Shown here: positions 16,646 through 23,919 of the stretch, in pieces
How the letters are laid out: every line of letters begins with the position of its first letter
Position numbering within the stretch: the first letter of the stretch is position 1
DNA from: Hyphomicrobiales bacterium
GTDB lineage: Bacteria > Pseudomonadota > Alphaproteobacteria > Rhizobiales > Rhizobiaceae
DNA: 64,000 nucleotides
Reading direction: 5' to 3'
Assembly: GCA_900472575.1 (NCBI GenBank)
Contig: UCIV01000012.1
Coordinates: 1-64,000 of the forward strand
The notes under the pieces: generated by a model
The model's database searches: none
The model's input: only the letters and a program-made list of their open reading frames with translations
Told to the model about the DNA's origin: nothing
Made by a program: the position numbers and the translations under genes

Positions 16646-16670
16646 GGAACTTCAAATCCAATTTTTAGTT
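16646..16670 (+). promoter_or_regulatory. EcfG-like promoter, copy of the one at 923
   Basis: GGAAC 16646-16650, 16-base spacer, AGTT 16667-16670, within a block matching 917-949. The next ORF on this strand starts at 16787, so here the promoter is separated from its original gene. Confidence 0.5.
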
Positions 16671-16786
16671 TAGTCTGTTCAACGGGGGCGTAGCTCCCCG
16701 CCCTGACATCGTCTTACCCACATTTGTGATGCCCGGTCTCGGAAAGCTATTTCTAGCGTCCCTCAAGTATGGAGTAAGGGTCGTCG

Positions 16787-16987
16787 ATGTTTGACCTGAT
16801 TGAGCGACTGAAAGAGCGATTAGCGCGAAACCATGCAAGGGCTGCGGTGCTTTGGTCGTCAAGGGACCGTGATGGTTCCGGTAGCGCCGAGGTGGACGAG
16901 AAAATTGCGCGAGTTGAGCGCACTATTGCAATCGAAGAACGATTATTGACGCTACTCATTCGGGACGTTCGCCGCACACCGCCCTGA
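16787..16987 (+). CDS. Hypothetical protein, 66 residues, coiled-coil type
   Basis: MFDLIERLKERLARNHARAA then VDEKIARVERTIAIEERLLT: two amphipathic helices and an Arg-rich end. The stop TGA lies inside a CCGCCCTGACTTC motif copy, so the last two residues (PP) come from the repeat. No family recognised. Upstream start signal is weak (AGTAAGGG). Confidence 0.5.
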   Translation: MFDLIERLKERLARNHARAAVLWSSRDRDGSGSAEVDEKIARVERTIAIEERLLTLLIRDVRRTPP

Positions 16988-17002
16988 CTTCATACGAACC
17001 AT

Positions 17003-17191
17003 TCAATGGATCGTACGCTTGTCGTTATAGATATCATTCAGCACCTCAGCCAAGGCTGTCGCAACGTCCTCAGTGAGTAGATCCATGGGGTAACCAGAGA
17101 CGCGGTAGGGAAGGCCAGTCTCAACCACGATTACACTCCAGCTGTGATCGGGTTCTTGAACGGCGCGATAGATGGGGTCGGTGGTGATCAT
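17003..17191 (-). CDS. Hypothetical protein, 62 residues
   Basis: Begins MITTDPIYRAVQEPDHSWSV, followed by VSGYPMDLLTEDVATALAEV. The strand-turn-helix layout resembles short rhizobial proteins of unknown function. The frame is open up to 17338, but that extension crosses a CCGCCCTGACATC motif; the ATG at 17191 with GGAGAG upstream is preferred. It lies alone between motif copies. Confidence 0.5.
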   Translation of the reverse strand: MITTDPIYRAVQEPDHSWSVIVVETGLPYRVSGYPMDLLTEDVATALAEVLNDIYNDKRTIH

Positions 17192-17368
17192 ATGGCTCTC
17201 CGCGCTAAGGCGAGAGCTCAACAATCTCCCAGTCACCGTTAAACCGGCGATACCAATTACGTAGTGCTGAAGTCGAAAAAAGAAACCCCGCCGCCCTGAC
17301 ATCAATCGAAGGATATTACCGCGGATAAAGCTCGCCATGTGCCGGGCGAGCGTTCACAAACAAGCAAA

Positions 17369-17653
17369 CTAATGCTTCGTCTCGCCTCTGCCCATCTCGT
17401 ATTCGAAATCAGCAATCAGAGTGATTGCTTCGAAGACAAGCTTTGCCGCAGCCTCATAGTCGGCAGAAAGGAGAGCGTGGTCTCGCTCAATTTGCGTGCC
17501 GAGTTCCTCCAAGCGAAAATGATGGTTCGTTGAGAGAGTTCGAGAAGCTAGGGCCGTATACGCTAGGCTTTTTGCGAGCTCGACTAGCACGCGATCACGC
17601 TGATGAGCCGTCATCTGCGAAAACGCTAATGGCTCGGTCTGATTGAGGTCCAC
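17369..17653 (-). CDS. Hypothetical protein, 94 residues
   Basis: A helical, soluble protein (QMTAHQRDRVLVELAKSLAY, then RLEELGTQIERDHALLSADY and AAKLVFEAITLIADFEYE). Balanced charged/hydrophobic periodicity suggests a real alpha-helical bundle. No family recognised. Next upstream ORF on the same strand is 17719-17913, 65 bases away; the two could be co-transcribed. Confidence 0.5.
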   Translation of the reverse strand: MDLNQTEPLAFSQMTAHQRDRVLVELAKSLAYTALASRTLSTNHHFRLEELGTQIERDHALLSADYEAAAKLVFEAITLIADFEYEMGRGETKH

Positions 17654-17718
17654 ACGCAGTACTCCGTTTTGCGACTCGATCGTTACTCAAGGGATTCGTT
17701 CCCATCGATTTTAACTGT

Positions 17719-17913
17719 CTACCGAAACCATCGCTCAGCCGCTTTGAGGAGTTCTGGTTCAGTGGTTAATCCGTCCTGAAACAACCGCACCAGCAGCATT
17801 GCGAGCTCATCCGGGTGAGTATCGTGTTCCGGAATCACTTGGGCGAAAACGCGTTCAAGCAACGCCAGATCGTCAGGTCGAAGGATTACATTCGATGGGA
17901 TGCGACCGCGCAT
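17719..17913 (-). CDS. Hypothetical protein, 64 residues
   Basis: MRGRIPSNVILRPDDLALLE then VFAQVIPEHDTHPDELAMLL and RLFQDGLTTEPELLKAAERW. The arrangement L-x-F-I/V-x-x-V...A...LF-x-x-G...L..A is shared with the minus-strand ORF at 45534-45770, so both may belong to one rhizobial family that I cannot name. GGGAATTGC precedes the ATG. Confidence 0.55.
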   Translation of the reverse strand: MRGRIPSNVILRPDDLALLERVFAQVIPEHDTHPDELAMLLVRLFQDGLTTEPELLKAAERWFR

Positions 17914-18008
17914 TGCAATTCCCTCGCAGCAGTACCTATCTTACTACCCTACGCAGTCAAAGTTCCCAATGTTTTAATGTTTGCGTGATGCACTCGCTCC
18001 ATGACCAA

Positions 18009-18129
18009 GCGCCAGATATCGAAAAGCCCCGCTGCGGCTTTGGGATCGCAACGGGGCCTGCCTACTTCTAGAGCGGACGCAACAAAAGTCTGGCGGCTAT
18101 ATAATAATGAAGGCAGGAAAATGTTCCCG
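18009..18129 (+). repeat. Hairpin repeat family, copy R4 (diverged)
   Basis: CGCCAGATATC, AAAGCCCCGCTGCGGC...CGGGGCC hairpin, AGAGCGGACGCAACA, TGGCGGCTATA, ending AAATGTTCCCG. Confidence 0.55.
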
Positions 18130-18163
18130 CGCGTCATATGCACTTCTCGTATAGGAGCGATAT

Positions 18164-18274
18164 TCACACGGAAGCGAGAGAGATTTGCTCGATCACTGCC
18201 GCCACCGAGATGGTGATAATAAAGATAATCCCTGAAAAGATTATCCACTCCGCCGTTTGCTGCTTACGTCTCAT
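18164..18274 (-). CDS. 36-residue membrane peptide coupled to the upstream gene
   Basis: MRRKQQTAEWIIFSGIIFII then TISVAAVIEQISLASV: basic start, one transmembrane helix, short tail. Its ATG overlaps the stop of the 18271-18588 gene (ATGA), so translation is coupled. The combination of a soluble helical protein and a coupled membrane peptide echoes the RMF-like pair at 974-1458. No known family. Confidence 0.5.
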   Translation of the reverse strand: MRRKQQTAEWIIFSGIIFIITISVAAVIEQISLASV

Positions 18275-18588
18275 GTGCGATTTCCAAAGTAAAATTCCAT
18301 TCCGTTATCGCGAACTATGTACAGGTCACGGATCATCCCGGCGGCTTGCAGCATCCCCCGTCGAACTTCCTCAGCTGGAAGAGGGATAGCATCGATTTTT
18401 GTGGCCAGGATCTTTAGATCGGTGACAGCGTCGTTTCCCTTTACACTTCGAGGAATTCCGACCTTTACCCGCAATTCGTAGATTTCCGCCACAGCCCGTT
18501 CGAGTAACTGACGACGCTCGGAGACGCCAATCGTCTCGATCAGGTTTGCTGATCTGATGAGCTCCGTGATCAATTCGTTGTGCTTCAA
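18271..18588 (-). CDS. Hypothetical protein, 105 residues
   Basis: An alpha-helical soluble protein (MKHNELITELIRSANLIETI, RQLLERAVAEIYELRVKVGI, then VRRGMLQAAGMIRDLYIVRD). AGAGGAAAG precedes the ATG at 18588. Its stop is shared with the start of the 36-residue membrane peptide, a two-gene unit. I do not recognise the family. Confidence 0.55.
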   Translation of the reverse strand: MKHNELITELIRSANLIETIGVSERRQLLERAVAEIYELRVKVGIPRSVKGNDAVTDLKILATKIDAIPLPAEEVRRGMLQAAGMIRDLYIVRDNGMEFYFGNRT

Positions 18589-18717
18589 GCTTTCCTCTCA
18601 TAGCGCCAAGGGCACCGATGCCAGAGATGACATGCGCGCAATAAAATCAGGTTAAAGGGAGAAGCCCGTCCGCCTCGCGCATCCGATCATACCAGTCCTA
18701 TTGACGGTGTCCTTAAA

Positions 18718-19032
18718 TTGAGGACGCACATAAGCAGCCAAGGTTCGCGCCGGCAGGATAGTCGCCGACCGTTTCAACCAGCTGAGTTTCAACGTTGTTG
18801 CTACTGCGGCAGATGTGTTTCGCTATCGTGGGATAGTGACTCGCTGAAACGCCCAGACAACGCGACAATCGAGCATATACGCCGGCGAGCCAACGGCGGA
18901 ACAGACCGTCCATCCAACATCGCCATCTCGTGTAAACGCTGCAACGACGAGCGCGGCGACACGGATTGGCTACACAAGACATTTCGGCGGAGTGAGTACA
19001 CGGAATACCGGGCGATCGAGTGTTCTCGATAA
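18718..19032 (+). CDS. HNH endonuclease, small
   Basis: Encodes 104 residues. It has a CCYCGRC zinc pair, the core ATIEHIRRRANGGTD, then PSNIAISCKRCNDERGD, giving the C..C / E-H / N / C..C-N layout of intact HNH nucleases. The catalytic His in IEHI and the second zinc pair CKRC are present, unlike in the remnant at 11702-11970. Likely a free-standing or phage-derived nuclease. The start is uncertain (TTG near 18718, no strong ribosome-binding site). A terminator follows. Confidence 0.7.
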   Translation: MRTHISSQGSRRQDSRRPFQPAEFQRCCYCGRCVSLSWDSDSLKRPDNATIEHIRRRANGGTDRPSNIAISCKRCNDERGDTDWLHKTFRRSEYTEYRAIECSR

Positions 19033-19069
19033 GGTGCGACAGCGCGGTTGCCTCCGCTCCTGTCGTTTT

Positions 19070-19107
19070 GGCCGCCCTTGCTTGGAGCGCGGGGCGGCCT
19101 TTTTTTA
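19070..19107 (+). terminator. Intrinsic terminator after the HNH gene
   Basis: GGCCGCCC...GGGGCGGCC stem with TTTTTTT. Confidence 0.8.
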
Positions 19108-19248
19108 TTGACGGCAGCCAATGTGAATGGCTTGATTGACCTTCCGGTTTGTGTGCGGCCTTTTGGAATTGACCATAAGATTTGCCACCGAATAATTGAC
19201 CACGCCCAAAGTAAGGCCGTCAATACCACGGTTACGAAGCGGAGAGCG

Positions 19249-19314
19249 ATGAGAGCCGCTAACGACAATAATCCGGTCACGCTACTGACCAAGACGCAAG
19301 CGGCCGAGGTGTGA
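19249..19314 (+). pseudogene. Truncated excisionase-like DNA-binding protein
   Basis: MRAANDNNPVTLLTKTQAAE then V and a TGA. LLTKTQAAEV is the start of an AlpA/MerR-like helix-turn-helix in phage excisionases, normally followed by C/SG-x-S-x2-T. GGAGAG precedes the ATG. The stop comes before the recognition helix, so it is dead or a scrap. Confidence 0.4.
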
Positions 19315-19440
19315 GGCTACGCGAGACTGTGTGATTGCGCTAACAGTTGCGCGCGTCTACGATAGTCACATGGACATCTTGATCAGCGGCCTACTGCACA
19401 TGCGCGTGCGCCCGGGGCGCACCGGCACCTGTCGGAGATC

Positions 19441-19542
19441 ATGATGCATCACAAACGGAAACGTACTAGGATTGCTGCGTGCGGTTTATGCAAGCCTCAT
19501 AAAACCAATAGCAGCTGCCCTAGGCACAAGACATGTCGGTAG
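19441..19542 (+). CDS. Cys-rich basic peptide, 33 residues
   Basis: MMHHKRKRTRIAACGLCKPH then KTNSSCPRHKTCR. It contains a C-x2-C followed by KPHK, with further Cys/His, which could make a small zinc knuckle. I recall small rhizobial proteins with a basic start and a C-x2-CKPHK motif. GGAG precedes the first ATG. Function unknown; could be RNA or ribosome associated by charge only. Confidence 0.4.
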   Translation: MMHHKRKRTRIAACGLCKPHKTNSSCPRHKTCR

Positions 19543-19630
19543 GCGATCGTCATCGCTACCTGTATGGAACTCACCAGCTTCGCTGCGAGGGACTGAAGCC
19601 TTCGTCTCGTGATCGCTAACAAAGCAGTAG

Positions 19631-19668
19631 AGAAGCCGTCCCTTCGCGAGGGGCGGCTTCTCTTGTTT
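19631..19668. terminator. Terminator repeat, related to 12327 and 29144 copies
   Basis: GAAGCCGTCCCTTCGCGAGG with GGCGGCTTC closing the stem. It stands 3' of the DUF982 gene on the minus strand. Confidence 0.65.
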
Positions 19669-19691
19669 TCGCTGGGCATGCCGGCATGATT

Positions 19692-19955
19692 TCAGTCAAG
19701 CATTTGCGCTTCAATCGCCGCCTTAACGAACACCTCACGCGAAGCATTCAATTCAAGCCGGCTGCTAAGAGCTTTGAGGCAGGTCGCCTTGGCGAGCGAA
19801 TAATAGGTGCCGCTCTGGCTGGGCCATCGATACACTAGCTTTTCGAGGGCATCGTTAGGGCTTCTCACGGCCTCGGCGACGCCGCTCCCGACACGGATCC
19901 AGACAGGAGCGAGCCATCGCGCATCCGTCCGGGTCTCGAACTTCTCGTACTTCAT
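19692..19955 (-). CDS. DUF982 family protein
   Basis: Encodes 87 residues: WLAPVWIRVGSGVAEAVRSP, then a YRWPSQSGTYYSLAKATCLKAL segment in the position of the family's WP...A...C...L core, and the REVFVKAAIEA tail. Length and order match the other two members in this window. ATG at 19955. An EcfG-like promoter precedes it. Function of the family is unknown. Confidence 0.75.
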   Translation of the reverse strand: MKYEKFETRTDARWLAPVWIRVGSGVAEAVRSPNDALEKLVYRWPSQSGTYYSLAKATCLKALSSRLELNASREVFVKAAIEAQMLD

Positions 19956-19985
19956 TTCATGCGTACTCTCATTAAGCGCGCAATG

Positions 19986-20010
19986 AACTCGATAGCGTTG
20001 ATTCTGTTCC
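19986..20010 (-). promoter_or_regulatory. EcfG-like promoter of the DUF982 gene
   Basis: Minus strand GGAAC (20010-20006), 16-base spacer, AGTT (19989-19986). Confidence 0.5.
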
Positions 20011-20129
20011 CGGCCGTCAGCTTGAAAGTTCTCCTGTCGATGGTCGGCGAGAGATGGCGGTGTTCGTCAGGGCGGCTTAATTTGGAAGAAGAACAAGATC
20101 GCCTATCTATATGTTAGATAGGCTTTGCT

Positions 20130-20206
20130 AGGTGACCACGGATGTACGTGGCGCTGGTTGGGGCGATCAGCGGAGGTCGGGGCGAGGATTCGTTCCGGCC
20201 TTTTTG
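20130..20206 (+). ncRNA. Small-RNA-like repeat, copy B
   Basis: GGTGACCACGGATGTAC at the 5' end and a GGTCGGGGCGAGG/TTCCGGCC hairpin plus T run at the 3' end. No plus-strand gene ends just before it, so it is unlikely to be only a gene terminator. TATCTATATGTTAGATAGG just upstream resembles the sequence before copy C. Confidence 0.45.
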
Positions 20207-20239
20207 TTCTCTCCGATTGTTTGCGCACTAACTAATTTT

Positions 20240-20264
20240 GGAACCAGTACGTTTCCGGAGCATT
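20240..20264 (+). promoter_or_regulatory. Weak EcfG-like promoter of the BA14K gene
   Basis: GGAAC 20240-20244, 16-base spacer, CATT 20261-20264; one mismatch in the -10 part. Confidence 0.35.
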
Positions 20265-20289
20265 ATGTCCCGTATTAACGGAGACAATT

Positions 20290-20721
20290 ATGCGAACAAT
20301 TTCCAAGGTATTTTCTGCGGTCTCGCTTTCGGCGATCGTAACGCTGACCTCGTTTGCCCCGGCTGCGGCCCTACCACTTCCCACAGTTTCTGCCCCACAG
20401 GCTAGCAACGCTGAACAGGTCCAATACCGCGACCATCGCCGCTACTACCGGCATCATCGCGGTGATAGGCGGCACTATAGCCGACACCATCGCCGCTATG
20501 ACCGTCACCACCACAGGCATCGTCGATCGAATGCAGGTGCGGTAATCGGTGGCCTGGCGGCTGGCGCCATCATCGGTGGTGCGATTGCCAACTCCGGCAA
20601 TCGTTCATACGGCAGCAGCCACGCGCAGTGGTGCGCTAATCGCTATCGTACCTACCGTGCATCGGACAACACGTATGTACCTCGCGCGGGCGTGCGTGCG
20701 CAGTGCCAGTCGCCTTACTGA
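20290..20721 (+). CDS. BA14K-family exported protein
   Basis: Encodes 143 residues. Its signal peptide runs from MRTISKVFSAVSLSAIVTLT with a cleavage zone near APAAALP. A very His/Arg/Tyr-rich central stretch (about 45-80) follows. Then comes a glycine-zipper membrane-active segment (GAVIGGLAAGAIIGGAIANS) and the BA14K motif HAQWCANRYRTYRASDNTYV with conserved Cys. The family includes Brucella BA14K, an immunoreactive lectin-like surface protein. GGAGACA precedes the ATG; an intrinsic terminator follows. Confidence 0.88.
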   Translation: MRTISKVFSAVSLSAIVTLTSFAPAAALPLPTVSAPQASNAEQVQYRDHRRYYRHHRGDRRHYSRHHRRYDRHHHRHRRSNAGAVIGGLAAGAIIGGAIANSGNRSYGSSHAQWCANRYRTYRASDNTYVPRAGVRAQCQSPY

Positions 20722-20742
20722 TTGATCGTGGCAGCGTGAAGA

Positions 20743-20766
20743 GGCGGCAGAGATGCCGCCTTTTTT
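20743..20766 (+). terminator. Intrinsic terminator of the BA14K gene
   Basis: GGCGGC-AGAGAT-GCCGCC followed by TTTTTT. Confidence 0.85.
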
Positions 20767-21001
20767 CTTACTCCATGATGTAGCGAATGGGACTTGTCGA
20801 CGCGGACTGCAAGCCAACGATCTGGTGATGTAGGTGATTAGTGATTCTACGGAGCAGCGATCTCCAGAGGATCGAGATTGCCCCACCCACAGGGGATGGG
20901 CTCGCCGATATCCAAAAAACAAAGGTGTTGCAGACGCCGTTACGATAAAACGACCCGAATATCAGTTTTGCTCACGTAAATATCTGTTTTAATTGAGAAA
21001 A

Positions 21002-21091
21002 TGGCGGACAAGGTGGGATTCGAACCCACGGTACGCTTTCACGCACACACGCGTTCCAGGCGTGCGCCTTAAACCACTCGGCCACCTGTCC
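21002..21091 (-). tRNA. tRNA-Ser (GGA)
   Basis: Minus-strand 90-base tRNA with a long variable arm. Acceptor GGACAGG... pairs with ...CTTGTCC-G-CCA (CCA encoded). The D-arm is GTGGCCGAGTGG, the anticodon loop CTGGAAC gives GGA, and the T-arm GGGTTCGAATCCC is intact. Serine tRNAs are frequent integration targets; a broken integrase lies 160 bases away. Confidence 0.95.
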
Positions 21092-21250
21092 TTCAGGATG
21101 TTCTGCGTCGCTGCCGACCCAAAAACGTTGGAACGGCGCGATATATACCGATGAATTTCGAGGGATCAACCGATATTTACAGAAATATCTCGAAAACTTG
21201 GCGTTTCCTCAAGAAAATGTTGGAAAAGAGTCAGCGGCGGAGCAATTTCC

Positions 21251-21899
21251 TTAAGGCCGGGGTTTGGAACCAGTAGGATCTATCCGACCGGCCTGCCTTA
21301 GAGCCCAGTTCGTCCGTTGGTCCAGTCCGCTATCGAATGCGAGCGAATCGGCATCGCGACGGTCCACCACTGCAGAAACATAGGCGCGGATATCCGCCGC
21401 TTGGCGAAATGTCTTTGCCTCGCCAAGTAGCTGTTCTAATCGCTTTGTCTCGACATTGCGGCGATGCTCATCCTCCGACCTGACTTTTTGAAGGGAATGG
21501 TCGTCCCATTGCAACATCAGCATCCTTCTTTGTTCAAGCAAATCGGTTCTGCGGTAGGCAGCCTCGATCATGCTCTTCAGGCTGTGGGAAGTGTGCGCTC
21601 AGCAAGATCGTTTGAGTGACCGTTTTTCGAGACCCAGTCGCGAAAGCTCGAACGAAATCCATGAGCAGTCGCAATCTGCCTTTCGTATCGCTTCCCACCT
21701 GGTTCTCATGAAGGATCTTCGTTAGCGCCATATCTCTGACGGGGGTTCCGGCGCGAGACCAAAATACCAATTCCCGAGGCAGTGCAGATTTGTCGCGCTC
21801 GTTTTCTAGAAGGTGCAGCACCCGCGGGGTTAAGGGAACGCGATGAGCGACCCGAGATTTCATCCTGGATGCCGGGATAGTGAACGTGGCGATCCAGCA
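21251..21899 (-). pseudogene. Tyrosine-recombinase (P4-type integrase) remnant
   Basis: The 5' piece reads TIPASRMKSRVAHRVPLTPR then VLHLLE and VRDMALTKILHE, the core of P4-like integrases. After a shift the frame gives ATAHGFRSSFRDWVSKNGHS, with the HGFR box, and NDLAERTLPTA then a stop. A further shift gives MIEAAYRRTDLLEQRRMLML, the usual C-terminal tail. The first two thirds of the enzyme are missing, along with the first catalytic Arg. Two frameshifts and one stop make it inactive. Confidence 0.75.
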
Positions 21900-22016
21900 T
21901 CTATTTGCCCTTGTAACGAGGACGAAAGCCCGGAGCGGATGGAAATTTGGCTCATCGGCTATGCGCCCCACATCGATCTGGATGTGATCGCGAATGACAA
22001 CGTTGCGCCTTCATGA
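21882..22016 (+). pseudogene. 3' fragment of a second RMF-like gene
   Basis: Encodes ERGDPASICPCNEDESPERM then EIWLIGYAPHIDLDVIANDN and VAPS. This matches the last 43 codons of the RMF-like gene at 974-1312, with CPC in place of CPF. Homology begins abruptly at 21882, where integrase sequence ends, so the first repeat and the start are missing. It ends in ATGA shared with the next ORF. Confidence 0.7.
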
Positions 22017-22159
22017 GATTTCTGGAACGACGCCCGTTAGTTACGACGTTTCTTTTCTCTGCCGCGATAATCCTGTCGGTCTTAGTGGTGCAGACATGGA
22101 TGACTGGCCGGTTTGGCACCGTGGACGGCAAAGCGCCGATCACCGACCCGCCTGGTTGA
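22013..22159 (+). CDS. 48-residue single-span membrane peptide, second copy
   Basis: Same length and ends as the copy at 1312-1458 (MRFLERRPLVTTFLFSAAII ... PITDPPG), with four substitutions (S17A, F24L, D32G, A36T). The reading frame is intact although its partner gene has lost its 5' half. It still overlaps the partner's stop (ATGA), so it may now depend on read-in transcription. Function unknown. Confidence 0.5.
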   Translation: MRFLERRPLVTTFLFSAAIILSVLVVQTWMTGRFGTVDGKAPITDPPG

Positions 22160-22180
22160 TTAGATCAGAAGCGAAACCAT

Positions 22181-22300
22181 CACCTTTGACATCAAGAGCC
22201 CCGCTGAGGGTTTGGGATCGCAGCGTGGCCGAAAGCCGACCTCGAAATGGACAAACCAAGCGTGGCGGCTGGGAAACCGGACAGACCAAGAAAAGCTCCG
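22181..22300 (+). repeat. Hairpin repeat family, copy R5 (diverged)
   Basis: CACCTTTGACATCA, AGCCCCGCTGAGG with a degraded hairpin, GCGTGGCGGCTGG, ending AAAAGCTCCG. Confidence 0.45.
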
Positions 22301-22451
22301 GTGCCAGCCCAACCCGATGTCATTTGTCAATCACCCTCTTTTGGAACCGACAAAGGGAGAATTAACCGCGCTGGAAATTACTCACCACATCGATTGCGCC
22401 GATGCATTCAAATCTGCTTAAATCTCTCCGTCTTTAGTGGAGGTGTTGCTC

Positions 22452-22658
22452 GTGAAAGAGTTAGCAGAGCGCCTTGCTCTGAATACCGCGATGTCCAGTG
22501 ACCGATTGATGTCCGTCTCGGCTTACTTGAAGACCAGACTGCGAAAGCAGCTCCACGAGAAGTGGCCGGTAAATTTCGTGGTTTACCGGGACATGCGCAT
22601 AATCGAGCTGGCGCTCAGTATCCGGAATCCCAAGAGACATCATCGCTGGTATCTCTAA
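22452..22658 (+). CDS. Hypothetical protein, 68 residues
   Basis: Starts at GTG 22452 with GGAGG eight bases upstream (the frame extends 15 bases further). Sequence KELAERLALNTAMSSDRLMS, then SAYLKTRLRKQLHEKWPVNF and YRDMRIIELALSIRNPKRHH. Basic and mixed alpha/beta by appearance. No family recognised. Confidence 0.45.
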   Translation: MKELAERLALNTAMSSDRLMSVSAYLKTRLRKQLHEKWPVNFVVYRDMRIIELALSIRNPKRHHRWYL

Positions 22659-22666
22659 ACCGCCGC

Positions 22667-22867
22667 TCACTTGCAGAATTCAGCGACGGCTGAGATGTCG
22701 CTAAGCGCCTCCTGCCAGCCCGTCGGGCGATAGCCCTTAACCTTCTCTGGCCACTCGCAGATCCCGTCGGCATTCACGTAGCCTATCCAATGTGCGTTCG
22801 TCAGGTGGTCGAACTTTAGGAAGACTAGCTTGTTGGCAGCTAACGAAGACACAGGTCGCCAAATCAT
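22667..22867 (-). CDS. Hypothetical protein, 66 residues
   Basis: MIWRPVSSLAANKLVFLKFD, then HLTNAHWIGYVNADGICEWP and GYRPTGWQEALSDISAVAEF. A beta-rich N-terminus with aromatic residues and a helical end suggests a small folded domain. It converges with 22452-22658 with eight bases between. No family or function recognised. Confidence 0.5.
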   Translation of the reverse strand: MIWRPVSSLAANKLVFLKFDHLTNAHWIGYVNADGICEWPEKVKGYRPTGWQEALSDISAVAEFCK

Positions 22868-22962
22868 CTCGAATCGCTCTTGTTCAATTACTGTAGAGAG
22901 GGGTATCTGCGCTGGCTTGCTTAAAGCTGGCAGGGCCAGGTGAGCCGATTGTCGGGGCCGTC

Positions 22963-23085
22963 TGCCCTGACATCAAAAAGCCCCGCTACAACTTCGTGGA
23001 AGTAGCGGGGCTTGTTACCCATCCCCGGAGCGGATGCAACAGGGGTTGGCGGCTATCGAACGGCGAGGGCAGGAGAAGGTTCCGT
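22963..23085 (+). repeat. Hairpin repeat family, copy R2
   Basis: TGCCCTGACATCA, AAGCCCCGCTAC-AACTTCGTGGAA-GTAGCGGGGCTT hairpin, CCCCGGAGCGGATGCAACA, TGGCGGCTAT, ending AAGGTTCCG. It is nearly identical to R3 over the hairpin. Confidence 0.75.
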
Positions 23086-23103
23086 GGCATTATCCGATTG
23101 GCC

Positions 23104-23277
23104 TCACCTTCCGCTGATCAGACCATAGCTAACGATCATTAGCCAAATCCCAGCTATAAGCGCCGCGAAGGACGCCAGAGCGATTATTGCCCCTCGACCA
23201 AGCAAAGCTTTCTTTCTGCGCTTATACACCGGCTCACTCTTGTTCTGCAGGCCGGGGTCGTTCTCCAGTCTCGTCAT
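23104..23277 (-). CDS. Small membrane protein, 57 residues
   Basis: MTRLENDPGLQNKSEPVYKR then RKKALLGRGAIIALASFAAL and IAGIWLMIVSYGLISGR. A charged cytoplasmic N-terminus precedes one C-terminal membrane helix (tail-anchored layout). ATG 23277 has GGAGAG upstream, preferred over a TTG at 23301. A good EcfG-like promoter lies 26 bases upstream. Function unknown. Confidence 0.55.
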   Translation of the reverse strand: MTRLENDPGLQNKSEPVYKRRKKALLGRGAIIALASFAALIAGIWLMIVSYGLISGR

Positions 23278-23302
23278 TTTGGGGCTCTCCGTTCTCGCCA
23301 AT

Positions 23303-23327
23303 AACAGCGAATAGACCCGAAGGTTCC
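23303..23327 (-). promoter_or_regulatory. EcfG-like promoter
   Basis: Minus strand GGAAC (23327-23323), 16-base spacer, TGTT (23306-23303), upstream of the tail-anchored small membrane protein. Confidence 0.55.
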
Positions 23328-23444
23328 GCGGGATATGTCTCGGTAGGGGGCGAAGACTGAAGGTAATTATTTATGCCGATTCGCATTCCCCTTGCAGCAT
23401 TTCGTCGGAGGTTAACAGCGTGTTTTTTCATCACACGCGATGTT

Positions 23445-23596
23445 ACGAAGCAGGACTTGAGCAGCGCACGGTGATTTTTGAATTTGATAGAGTGGAACAT
23501 GCAAAAGCTGCGCACGACAGCCCGGCTTATCAGGATGCGATGGCGTTGCTCGAAGGTGTCGTAGAGCGAGACATCCGTATCGTCGAAGGTGTGTGA
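23445..23596 (+). pseudogene. C-terminal fragment of a DUF1330 gene
   Basis: Reads EAGLEQRTVIFEFDRVEHAK, AAHDSPAYQDAMALLEGVVE and RDIRIVEGV. This matches the end of DUF1330 proteins (EFPSxExAxxFYxSPEYQ...RxxxAxRDxxIVEG). The N-terminal half and start are missing, and no frame continues upstream. Ends 20 bases before a CCGCCCTGACATC motif. Confidence 0.65.
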
Positions 23597-23615
23597 CTTG
23601 AGGACAGCGTACCCG

Positions 23616-23733
23616 CCGCCCTGACATCAAAAGCCCCGCTGCGATGATGGCGCACCGGGGCCGAGGAAGACCCTGAGATGGATAAAACAGTGTTGGCGGG
23701 TGAAAAACCGGAAAGACAGAGAGAAGTTTCGTG
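23616..23733 (+). repeat. Hairpin repeat family, copy R6 (diverged)
   Basis: CCGCCCTGACATCA, AAAGCCCCGCTGCG...CGGGGCC, then GTTGGCGGGTG and an AGAAGTTTCG end. Confidence 0.5.
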
Positions 23734-23757
23734 CGCACCGACATCCTCATTCGGAGC

Positions 23758-23919
23758 CTACCTTGGATCAGGAGCATCCTGTCTTCTGTCAGAGATCTCA
23801 CTTAAACGTTCGAGGTTTGATCTCATCTCGTCCAGCCGCGCTTGGAGCAGCTTGGCCGCCTCAATGAAAGTCTTTTCGGCGCGCCGTAGCTCGTCCAAAT
23901 TGTCGTTGACAACGTTCAT
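23758..23919 (-). CDS. Hypothetical coiled-coil peptide, 53 residues
   Basis: MNVVNDNLDELRRAEKTFIE then AAKLLQARLDEMRSNLERLS and EISDRRQDAPDPR. Leucines and charged residues follow a heptad pattern over about 40 residues. GCGAAAGTGTC precedes the ATG, a weak ribosome-binding site. A soluble dimerising helix is likely; function unknown. Confidence 0.45.
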   Translation of the reverse strand: MNVVNDNLDELRRAEKTFIEAAKLLQARLDEMRSNLERLSEISDRRQDAPDPR

